From Ctena decussata (taxonomy: Eukaryota; Mollusca; Bivalvia; Lucinida; Lucinidae): a DNA stretch of 64,000 nucleotides. Under the pieces are notes generated by a model. That model saw only the letters and a program-made list of their open reading frames with translations. It ran no database searches and had not been told where the DNA came from. The stretch is from assembly GCA_963989385.1 (NCBI GenBank), contig OZ022509.1:51724271-51788270 (forward strand). Reading direction: 5' to 3'. Shown one piece after another: positions 54,807-64,000 of the stretch (its first letter is position 1; every line of letters starts with the position of its first letter). Position numbers and translations under genes: made by a program.

Positions 54807-55877
54807 CAGTAAAAACATGACACACACTATTATTAGAAATTTATTTTAGAAAGAAAAAAGCAACATATAGTAAAATTAAGTTTGGACGGACCGTATGATA
54901 TTTTTTCGTAACCATTAAAAGTTTCAAATAACAAGATGTTGTAAGTGACACTACAGAAGAATTCCAACACAGTGCGCCCATAAAAGCAATGTGAAGTTTA
55001 CATGTTTTATTGTGCAACAATTCACTGTTTCGGAGCGTGAATTGCTGACGTCACCGGATTACTGACGTAATTTTGTGACATGCAGAGACTTTAGACAGTG
55101 TAACGTCTTTTTTTCTTTTTAAAATCTCAGTAGCAGTCTGATCAGGGCCTTCCCTGTTTGCCATTCCATCAACAATTTTGGATGCACTGCACTTGTTGGT
55201 TTTGTCATGTCGAGGCTCATATGTAAAATTCAAGAAGAATTGTTCCAAGTATGCACACATCACTAAAATGTCTTAATGTCAGTGTAGCCATGATGCTGAA
55301 ACACAGTATGCTTGCTTCAACCAGTAAAAAGCTGAATAAATAAAGCATTTTGTTTTCTCATACAAAACGGAGTGATATCAGTCTTAGACACAAGGTAAAA
55401 TCTATTTACAGCTCTCCTTTAAGCTGCTGCAGTGAACGTGAACTGATCAAATCTGTCCCCGAGGTTATCAAACCTTTTTGTGCTCAACTCAGCAGAGCAT
55501 GAATTTTTCTCTGCTGAAAAATATGAAAATACCAACTAAACTAATGTTGGTGTTTTCATATTCATGAGCAAAGAAAATTTCATACTCAGCAAAACTGAGC
55601 ATGAAAACAACTGTACGTATCAGTAATTTGCTATTTATTTAATAGCAGGTAAAATTTCATGCTCAGCTGAGTTGAGCAGGAAAAAAGTTTTATAACCGCG
55701 GGGCCAGATCTACTTTTTTAGAAAAAAATACTTCCAATATGTTACAAAGCTGCAGAACAGTTTCCATATATGCAATCACCATAAACCATTTATAACAAAA
55801 TAACAGTAATAATATACTACTTTGTATAAAAAATAATTTTTCATGTAAAAAGTAAATAAACATACAATTTGAAATAA

Positions 55878-56795
55878 GAGGGCCACGATTGTGCTGAATT
55901 GCTCATCTGAGCCTACTAAAGCTTTAAACAGCCTTCAACTGATTCTAATTTTAAGGAACTCGCTGTAAGATAATTTCTTGATTGTCCAAAAATGTAGCCT
56001 CCATTGTGTTCACATTTTTTCACAGTAAGGGCAATAACTCTGGTGTTACTGATTAGATTTGGCCCATTAAGGATCCTGATACAGGTCTTGAGGCTAATAA
56101 CATACTGTGTAAGCTTGGTAATGACTGCTTAAAACATGTAGATTCTATTGTTTTCACAAGATGGGAATAGCAGTTTCACTATGCATGAGGCAATAACTCA
56201 GGTGTTAATAGTCTTACTTGGCCCATTATCAAATCTGAGCAAGTTCTTATAAACGTAACTGCAAGTTTGTTAATGACTGCTTCAAAAATGTAGCCTCCAT
56301 TGTGTTACTTGGTGATCTACAGCATTTTTCACAATGTAAGGGGCAACAGCTCCGGGCACAGTTTTTCAGAACTAGTGTCGTTAACGTTTCGTTAAAATTT
56401 CAATCGTTAATATCTCAAATATGCCAATATTTTTGTTGAAAAATGGGAGAAGCTTCAGCACTGCAAAAGCTCACATTTAAAAAAATATCAGTGTGTTTGG
56501 TAATGAAGCTGTAAAACACTTAACAAGTTGACCTCTATACGAGCTCAGGGTAACGTTGACCTCTTAACAAGCTCCTTAGGGTAACAATGCTTTGAACAAC
56601 TGGGCCCAGGTGTTATGGTCCGATTAGGTCCATTATCAAACTTGGCTGAAATCTTGTGGCTATACACATACCATTATAGAATAAGTTTGTTCATGGTTGT
56701 TAGTATGATAATTACAAAGCAAGTTGGCGGATGACAGATGGTGACTATCACAATATTTCACCTTAAAGCACTTTGAGCTCAGGTGAGTTAAACAC
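55878..56795 (-). mobile_element. E2-related element, reverse and diverged
   Basis: Reversed, it begins AACTCACCTGAGCTCAAAGT and ends GATGAGCAATTCAGCACAAT CGTGGCCCTCTTATT, matching the termini of E2. Units share GTAGCCTCCATTGTGTT and CAATAACTC.GGTGTTA. Confidence 0.7.
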
Positions 56796-56933
56796 AAAAT
56801 TTATTTATTTGAGGCATTTGTAATTGCTTCATTACAATATTTTTTTCCTGTTAAATTAATAAGTTAAATAAATAACACTCTATATATACAAATATATTAA
56901 CATCAATTTATTAAATTAATAATTTTAATTTTA

Positions 56934-57115
56934 AACAAGAATTCCTCGGAAGGCGATGTCTCGCCTTTCAGTGAATTGTCATAAAACGTAGCTAAACTAG
57001 ATTACACTTAAGGGAAGTATACAACGCCAATGCTTGACGGCAATGCAACCAGAAAGTAATGCCTACGTTTCGCTCCCGCTAGTGGCAGGCAAGACTATTA
57101 ATAATTACAAATTTG
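56934..57115 (-). mobile_element. Terminus of another CTTGTT-ended element
   Basis: Reversed, it ends with AAGGCGAGACATCGCCTTCC GAGGAATTCTTGTT, a hairpin followed by CTTGTT. About 150 bases of non-coding sequence precede it (AACGTAGGCATTACTTTCTG reversed). The start cannot be defined. Confidence 0.5.
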
Positions 57116-57216
57116 ATAATTTTACGCACGTAAACAATGTTGTTATAAACCATAACATCTCTAAAGTACTGACACTCCCCTGAAATGGTCATTGAATAAA
57201 ATGTATAACCAGCTTA

Positions 57217-57424
57217 CCATAATGACCCTAAATATTGGGACAGACAGGTAGCAAACATTGTAGATCCAGATCAAACTGCTCCTGAAAAAGGGTCTACAAG
57301 GTTTGCCATTAACTAAGCATCCTTTGGATGCATTAATGTGTGTAAAGTCCACTTTCTTAGAATTTTTTAACAATACATGTAATTGTCTGACTTTTGGGTG
57401 TCCAAAATTTTAGGGTCATTACTG
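57217..57424. mobile_element. TA-flanked MITE of the GTAATGACCCTAAA family
   Basis: Ends CCATAATGACCCTAAATATT and TTTAGGGTCATTACTG with TA at 57215-57216 and 57425-57426. It lies in reverse orientation to the copies at 446 and 60675. The centre lost one arm of the AGATCAAACTGCTCC palindrome. Confidence 0.85.
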
Positions 57425-57667
57425 TATACATCAAATTCAGTCATTCTCTTTACAAGAGGAATACGAAAGCTTATGCTTAACAGTCAAACCTGTCTGATTG
57501 GGTGAACCTACTAAGAGGTCACCTGTCTTTAGTGACCAAGTCACCTTTTCAGCATCCCTTGAACCAAAATAGAGTGCAAATGTTCATGTATTAAGGGGGC
57601 ACCTGTCTTAAGCAGCCACATTTCATGTGTCCCTTTGAATGACCCCCTAGGACAGGTTTGACTGTAC

Positions 57668-57800
57668 TGCTTAGTATTTGATGATTATTTCTGTCAATCT
57701 TCATGCAAACATACATTGTCACCCCTCAACAGAATTGCCTCACTGAGGCAGTTCTCATGAGGGGTCACATTGTATATTTTCCACGTAAAGATAACAATCA
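57668..57800. mobile_element. Foldback MITE of the GACCCCTCAT family, shorter
   Basis: ACATTGTCACCCCTCAACAG / CTCATGAGGGGTCACATTGT around GCCTCACTGAGGC, with an outer TAGTATTTGATGATTATTTC against CATCAACAAATACTG. Confidence 0.7.
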
Positions 57801-58387
57801 TCAACAAATACTGTATTGTGCCTAAATTTTGTCTCTCTTATAATAATAAATTATCCATGTGGGACAAAACGAACTACATGTACTATTTTTGGTGTTCCAA
57901 TTTCTAAAAGACAAATATTCTCTACTATACAGAACACACCCTCAGTCTTTATTGGTTTTATGACCCTGTTATGTCATTACCTATGTGAGATGGGGCATTT
58001 TCTTTGAAATAGCAGTGTCACTGGACTGTTGCATAACAGGATTATGATAGCCAATACACAAGAATATTTGTTCTACTCTATCTCATTACCTAGAAGATTA
58101 TGGTACCATAAATTGAGAATCTGTAATATATTGAAATTTCAGGTTTAGATTTTTGTTTGTCAGGGGCTCTCAAGTGTCAGAAATGTTATGGTTTATCTAA
58201 CTCAAGCCAAGGGGAATAACCCTCTTTGTCGCATCAAAAAAAAAGGAAAAAAATACCACCGAAAGATTTTAACAATTTGAGCTAGTGAACAATAAAGATG
58301 GCCAACACACATATAAAACACTACAGCTAGTGAGCAGGGGCTCACATATACCTTCGCAAGTGCCAACACATAAAACAAGAGAAGACT

Positions 58388-58496
58388 GTAATGTGCCTAA
58401 ATTTTGGGACACCTAAAATAATTAATTTTCCACTTGTTCCAAATGGAAAGTTAATGGTTTTAGGTGTCTCAATACTTAAGCTCTTTAGGGTACAAA
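58388..58496. mobile_element. Small hairpin MITE, GGGACACCTA family, second copy
   Basis: GTAATGTGCCTAAATTTTGG GACACCTAAA and TTTAGGTGTCTCAATACTTA AGC around CCACTTGTTCCAAATGG. A decayed one may lie at 57820-57910. Confidence 0.8.
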
Positions 58497-58581
58497 GTGA
58501 ACACTACAAATGCCAAAAATGAAAATAGCTTAATTGGCAAACAGGGTAGATCCAGATGAGATGGCTTTTGAATATTTCAGA

Positions 58582-58768
58582 GGTCCAGATACATTTAAGA
58601 AGGGGTAACAGGGATAATTTTGCATATTTCTCCATAAAAACATTGTGACCCCTCATTAGAATCATCTTGCTGAGACGGTTCTAATGAGGGGTCACAATAT
58701 ATGTTTTTGATGAGATATAAGAAAAAATATCTTCAAATATCATTGTTGCCCCCTCTTATCTGGACTTC
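58582..58768. mobile_element. Foldback MITE of the GACCCCTCAT family, best ends
   Basis: Starts GGTCCAGATA and ends TATCTGGAC. The centre CTTGCTGAGACGG carries CATTAGAATC / GGTTCTAATGAGGGGTCACA arms. Confidence 0.8.
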
Positions 58769-60674
58769 TGATATTTGCAGATGCATGTTTTGTCTGCTTT
58801 TTTGGCACTTTTAAGAACTAAAGCAAAAATGCAAATATTAATGAAAGGATAGAAGGATGAAAAGAACATACCGTTAAAGACAAAAACTATGCAGCTTTTC
58901 ACAAATGTATGTGAATTACATATGAAATATTATGGATACATTACCCCAAGTTGCATGGTTATTTTACTGTGATCAACTAAAAGTATTGATATCTGTCGCC
59001 ATACATAAATGATAGGGACAAAAACACATAACCCTGTACATGTATATCAGAGTTGTAAAGAAAACAAGCAGTTCAGAAATACCCTATACACGATAATTTT
59101 TGCGATGTTCCATTTTTTGCAGTATTTCGTGGTCACTTAGAAACAGCAAAAATAAAAATCACGAAATAATTTCCTGTTTCTGACAAAGTATCTTCAGTAG
59201 AAACAGTTTCCATTTTTTTGTTCCATTTGTTGCGGTAAATTCTGGTACGTTTCCCTTGATCCAGTTCTTTCATTACCCTGTGGCCGTGCTGCAGGTTAAT
59301 GAATGAACTGGGTCAAGTGAAAAACAAGTTTTACTTTTCGCGCATGTTGCTGACCACGAAAATTAAAAACCACAAAAATTACTGTGTATGTTTTTGACCC
59401 TAAACCGCAAAAATTTGAACCCGTGAAAATTACCACATAAACGGTAATTATAATCATGCATAATGCCCTGTCACAAGTTCAAACAAATTTTTCATCAATA
59501 TACATGAATTTATTTAAGGTGTATGGGTGCAACATCTGTGACTTCCTGTTTGCTTCACCTAGCAACAAAACCTTTCCAAAAGGGGTCAACTAGTTAAGGA
59601 AAGAATTTGTTCACAGAGGTCAACTCTTAACCCTATTGCACTCAAAACAGCCATACTCTGTGGAGGTTGATCCCCATTACGAGGAGAGGCCAAAATGAAA
59701 AGGACTTGTTTCCTCTGCCAGTGTACCCATCTACCTTTGTGCTGATATGCAATGCCTATACAAACAATTTTTTTGGCAACAGGATTCTTCTTTCTTTCTT
59801 TTGGCAACAGGATTTTTTTACTTTGAGGCAAGACAAGCAAAAACAACCCAGCCAGCACACGACGTCATACTGACGTTATGTGCCCGCTGGGAAACTGGGC
59901 ATACCCTGAGCTGTTATGGCATATGCAAATAACATGGGCCAGTCAACCTGTACACCTGTTCACACTGATCAAATGCAATGGTATGGAAATAGTATTTTGA
60001 AAATTTGAACAGTTATTTCAACAAAACAAAATATTACACCTGCAGAGGTAGATGTAATGCAAAACTTTAGTGCAAATGATGGAAAATGGATTCATGAATA
60101 AAGGGAAACACAAAAATCATATATCTGTCAACATACTAATATGCAGCGAATGTAAAAAATCACAGGGAATGATAGGGGAGACCAAATGAAAGACTATCAC
60201 AGAAAAGCTTAAAACTACCAGTATACATGTATAATATTTCTGTATAACATTAACCCTATTGCACTCAGAATGGCCAAAACTCTATGGAGTTTTGGTCCTT
60301 CTTAGTGCAATAGGGTTAAATAAATATATGTTGGTACTGGTATACTACGCATGCCATAATTCACACTTTGAGACAGAATGTCACATAATTATACTCTGCA
60401 AAATGCTATAATTAAAGAGATTTTGAAAACCCATTTTTACCCAATCCATTTTTCTACATATTAAGACATCATAAATAAGCATTTCAATATAAGATATGGA
60501 ACAAAGATGTGCTCAGTGAAAAGACTAAATTGATAACAAACAACAAGAATGGCAACCAATGGGAGATTAAGGTAAAAGTACAGAAGCTGGGAACAATGAC
60601 ATGTTTCAAATACTTTTGGGCACATAACATATAACTTTATATTGCATTCAAAACATCACCATGATTACAATATA
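58769..60674. other. Region survey: AT-rich, short dyads
   Basis: Foldback remnant 59515-59740 and the small dyad CCCTATTGCACTCAGAATGG / TTAGTGCAATAGGGTTAA at 60253-60316. No exon. Confidence 0.45.
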
Positions 60675-60889
60675 CCGTAATGACCCTAAACTTTCAGACA
60701 CCTTAAAGTCGGACAATTATTATTCAAAAATTCTTAGAAAGTGGATGTTACACTTAAATGCATCCAATTGATGCTTAACGAATGGCAAACGTTGTAGACC
60801 CTGATCAAACTGCTCCTTCAGGAGCAGTTTGATCTGGATCTACAATGTTTGCTCAGACCTGTCTGTCGGAATATCTAGGGTCATTACGG
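60675..60889. mobile_element. TA-flanked MITE of the GTAATGACCCTAAA family, best copy
   Basis: 215 bp with ends CCGTAATGACCCTAAAC and TAGGGTCATTACGG, TA on both sides (60673-60674, 60890-60891), and the central palindrome GATCAAACTGCTCCTTCAGG / GAGCAGTTTGATC. Confidence 0.9.
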
Positions 60890-61487
60890 TAGGTATTAAC
60901 TTTGTGTAAGAAACTGTCATGAAAAAATACATGTATGTTAACATCAATTCTCGTAAACTACTGCAAGGTATTGTGGGTATTGCCATGCTTTCCTCCATTT
61001 TATAAAGGGTAAAAACTTTTGTGACTTCCTGTTTGCTTTCCTGGAGAATAAAGCCTTTCTGAAATGGATCGAGTCAACTTATAAAGGAAAGAACCTGCTC
61101 CTACAGCTTTGAAGAGAAACTGTTAACGGCAGAGTTGCTTCCCTTAAAAATATACCCACTGACCTCAGCTGTACAGATTTTCAAAGTGTATTAATATTCA
61201 TGATTTTTGTGGTCAGCATACAATGTAAATGTGTGAACTGAAATACACTCAACTATGAAGTTTTTATAAAGGAATAATAGGACAACCCAATCATTTCAAT
61301 ATAGAAAAATGTGAACTTTGTCCACACAAACATACAAAGATACATATAAAGTCACAAACAAACATTATATACCCATAATAACATTGTGTTAATTTAAGAA
61401 AAATATTTTTTGTCTCTTACACAATTTACAAACCATATAAAAAGACATCATAACCAATTTCTTGTTTTTCTGTAGGAGAACAAGTAC

Positions 61488-61642
61488 ACTTTCTGGGGAA
61501 GCAACTCTGCCATTACCACCTTTCTCAATGGGGGTCAACTTTTAAAGAAAGAATTCTTTCCTTTAAGAGTTGACCCCCATTGAGAAGGGACAGAAAATGA
61601 GAATGGCAGAGTTGTTTCCCCTAAAACTGTATTCATTAAACT
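61488..61642. mobile_element. Short foldback element of the GGAGCAAATTC family
   Basis: CAAGTACACTTTCTGGGGAA GCAACTCTGCCATT and its complement AATGGCAGAGTTGTTTCCCC, with inner arms TCTCAATGGGGGTCAACTTT / GAGTTGACCCCCATTGAGA. A compact, nearly perfect palindrome. Confidence 0.85.
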
Positions 61643-63047
61643 CAAGTTTTGAGTTTTCTATCTATAATTATAATAACAGCAGATTATTCCAACAGCAGTA
61701 CTAACCATCACCAATGATGATCACCTTGACCTACTTTCATGGATAGCCTTGACCTTGTACTGTGAATCAGAAGTAGGTTACTTGCTGGAGCTGTATATCA
61801 GGGCCCTGGTTGTTCAAAACATCATTTGCTTCTCAAAGTTGTAAATGAAAGCTTGTTTAAGTTTTTTAATACCCATAAAATCAACTTAAATTTATTGAAA
61901 ACAATGTGAGGACCTTTTATCTGCAAAAGCTTACTATATTCATGTCTTCAACAAGATCACAATACCTATTGTGGGATCTTACTTATTAGGCAGCAAAAAG
62001 GTATGTCTTTCTATGGAGGAATTAAAAGACTTAATATCATATCCCTAACTGTCACCTGCCCCCCCCCCCCCCCCCCTCCCCCACATCCCATCCCAAAACC
62101 AAACCCCCACTTCCAAATACAGAGAGAGTAAAAGGAAAACACACAAACAAAAATTTGGGCTAATCTGCAGCTCTTGCCTGCAATAGCTCTTGAGTATATA
62201 TTGCTGTATCCTATTAAGTTTTCAGCAGCCTGAAAATAGAAAAAAAGAAAATGTACTCTATGCTCCAAAACTTGCATGCATACAATTATTCTTCTAATTC
62301 CAATGATTTTTACAAAGGTTTCTTTCAATTTGAGTATGGTCTTGTTGACAGAGATATTAATACTCTGAGCTCATAATTCATGGTTGTGAGTTTAAGTCTG
62401 GCCTAATTCTGCTCTAGCCTCTCTATTATTTCACCCTCATGATCATTTGTTTGATCCCAAATACATCTGAAATGGCTGAAACACAACTGAAAAGCGGTAA
62501 AACCTCAATTTATCCCTCCACCTTTGGATCTGGCCAGCTATAGATCCAATTTAAGCCCATAACAGATTGTTAATGTGTTAAAGACCCAGACATGTTTGCA
62601 AAATTCCTACTCAAAAATGTCCCCTTCAGATGTGAGGGTATGCCTCTATGTTTTTCCATATTCTGACAAAAGGGTTCTATTGCAAATGGCAGAGTTGCTG
62701 ATATAGTACTCTTTCACCTTAACTTCCAACTTATGAAGAGGAGGAAGCTGCAGATTCACCAACACTCCCCACCCCCCTCCAAGAAAAACACTAATCTGGA
62801 ATGGCTGACAACTAACTACATGTCTACATGTTTTTAGCAGGCGTTAAGCCCAGGCCACAGCTGTGGCAAGTGAGAGATGTACCAATGTACCATCCAGGCC
62901 TTAAACCGTTGAATTATCTTCAAATGATTATGGACTGGTTCACTTGAAATAATTTCAGACAGGTTTTAATATCAAAATGTAAGCATAAGCAGGCCATATT
63001 AAACACTGTTACCCATTTTGTGAAGTGAACTAAAAGACTTTACTATC
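61643..63047. other. Region survey: downstream of the minus-strand exon
   Basis: C-run at 62062-62087; a SINE-like remnant near 62340-62520; CACCTTGACCTACTTTCATG and GCCTTGACCTTGTACTGTGA near 61722-61762 resemble E-element words. Probably intergenic or distal 3' sequence. Confidence 0.4.
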
Positions 63048-63281
63048 TGAGCCGCGACACGAGAAAACCAACAATGTGGTTGTGCGCCCAGCAAAGACTC
63101 AGATCAGCCTGGTCATCGGCCCAGTTCGATCAGACTCATCGCTAAGCCCTTAGAGGGTCGATAAGGGTGCCATCTTTATGCTGACAGCGAAGACTCTGAT
63201 CAGACCAGACGGATGCCCAGGCTGATCTGAGTCTGCGCTGGGCGCACAGCCACGTCGTTGGTATTGTCGTGTCGCGGCTCA
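63048..63281. mobile_element. GAGCCGCGACACG-family MITE near the minus-strand exon
   Basis: Ends TGAGCCGCGACACGAGAAAA and ATTGTCGTGTCGCGGCTCA; arms carry CAGACTCAGATCAGCCTGGT-type sequence. A further eroded terminus occurs at 55184-55221 (CAAAACCAACAAGTGCAGT on the minus strand). Confidence 0.88.
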
Positions 63282-63350
63282 TTTATTGCGACTGACCATC
63301 ATAAATGAGTGTGATGGATATCCAAAAGTCTCCAGACTGGTATCTGAAAA

Positions 63351-63444
63351 CTGTCTTACCTTTTTGATATGTCTAGATGCTACAAGTCAAATTCTTGCTG
63401 TCTTACCTTTTTGATATGTCTAGATGCTACAAGTCAAATTCTTG
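63351..63444. repeat. 47-bp direct duplication over a stop codon and donor-like site
   Basis: Two identical 47-base units, 63351-63397 and 63398-63444. On the minus strand each carries GAATTTGACTTGTAG followed 20 bases later by AAAAAG|GTAAGA. The duplication therefore copies the end of the minus-strand coding exon and a potential donor. Confidence 0.85.
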
Positions 63445-63496
63445 CTCTATCTCAGCCAGTAATGCCTCTTCTGATGTATCGTATCTTGGAAGGTTT
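63427..63496 (-). CDS. Last coding exon of an unidentified minus-strand gene (partial)
   Basis: On the minus strand a good acceptor (TTTGCCTCTATATTACAG) is followed by one base completing a codon and then NLPRYDTSEEALLAEIEQEF, DL and TAG at 63429-63427. The composition (charged, helical, no low complexity) looks like a genuine conserved C-terminus, and the acceptor fits in phase. Upstream exons must lie beyond the right edge of the window. I do not recognise the family. A 47-bp tandem duplication (63351-63444) covers the stop region and a GTAAGA donor-like site 20 bases after the stop, so an alternative 3' splice structure is possible. Confidence 0.55.
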
Positions 63497-64000
63497 CTGT
63501 AATATAGAGGCAAACAAATACTTTCAGGGGAAGCAACTCTGCCATATTGGTTTTTACCCCTCTTCTCAAAAGGGGTCACCATTTAAATGAAACAATATTT
63601 TCTTTATGAGCAAATATTATTCTTTAAGAGTTGACTCAATTTTCTAAAGGACTATGTCACTTAGTAAAGCAAGCAGGAAAATGCAGAATTTTCGCCCTTC
63701 ATAAAACTGCTGGAAACATTGTTGAATTCAATACAAATCCCATACATGTAGGTTTCCTCTTTAAAAAAAACAACAAAAAACTGTCTTCCGACAGCATAGC
63801 TCAGTTGAACTGGTACATGTACTTGCCAATCATGACTGTAAAGATAAAAGTCTGTGACAATGATCTAAAGGTCACCAAAGGCAGTGCAATTGGTACTGCG
63901 TAACTGAACAATCTGGTATCAGTAACTGCATTTAAGTATATTTATCACATGGTGTCGCTGTCATTCAGTGGATAACGTCATGTCATAAAAATCTTATGAC

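Noticed and set aside
1..64000. Endogenous virus or LTR retrotransposon
   Set aside because: No gag, protease or integrase motifs, and no long direct terminal repeats were noticed; the reverse transcriptase remnants are non-LTR.

Overview
The window is eukaryotic nuclear DNA from an animal, most likely a bivalve mollusc, possibly a heterodont clam. GT-AG introns, a metazoan CHRAC1 gene, tRNA-derived SINEs with decayed LINE remnants, and very dense short foldback elements point to an animal. The clam assignment is an inference from the general look of the repeats and could not be searched. About 90 percent of the window is mobile or repetitive. No bacterial-style operon, CRISPR array, virus or stand-alone tRNA gene is visible.

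Four host genes can be supported. (1) A three-exon plus-strand gene (15286-15340, 18372-18414, 19064-19394) encodes a 142-residue secreted peptide. It has a signal peptide, a short propeptide-like exon and a C-terminal six-cysteine C..C..CC..C..C domain. (2) A second three-exon plus-strand gene (25932-26001, 27509-27560, 28377-28893) encodes a 212-residue secreted, extremely basic protein built from nine 16-residue repeats of the type KKRLLGRPKKLMEGRP. Genes 1 and 2 share the same exon-phase plan (phase 1 then phase 2, with a tiny middle exon). (3) CHRAC1, a histone-fold subunit of the CHRAC chromatin-remodelling complex, is complete in three exons (38548-38658, 47775-47895, 50692-50783). It encodes 107 residues, and a 9.1 kb first intron and 2.8 kb second intron are packed with repeats. 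(4) The last coding exon of an unidentified minus-strand gene lies at 63427-63496; the rest of that gene is off the right edge.

Layout. 1-5.3 kb: small palindromic elements and a tRNA-Thr-like SINE nested in an older foldback element. 5.5-7.1 kb: dead RTE-type LINE. 7.1-8.6 kb: nested palindromes and a SINE. 8.64-10.33 kb: element with a 145-bp tandem array. 10.3-15.2 kb: AT-rich, mostly featureless. 15.3-19.4 kb: gene 1, followed by a 37-bp satellite. 20.5-22.4 kb: SINE carrying a MITE, and a dead mariner. 23.3-24.7 kb: tandem-repeat element. 25.9-29.4 kb: gene 2, then a 335-bp hairpin. 30-37.5 kb: several levels of nested inverted-repeat elements. 38.5-51.7 kb: CHRAC1 with a LINE 3' end, a composite of two tandem-repeat element families, and a 2 kb terminal-inverted-repeat element in its introns. 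51.7-63.4 kb: MITEs, SINE remnants and tandem-type elements up to the minus-strand exon.

The most novel material is the pair of small secreted-protein genes, especially the RPKK-repeat protein. Second is a set of different tandem-repeat element families that share a hairpin-CTTGTT 3' end, several of which also carry many copies of the nuclear-receptor half-site AAGGTCA.
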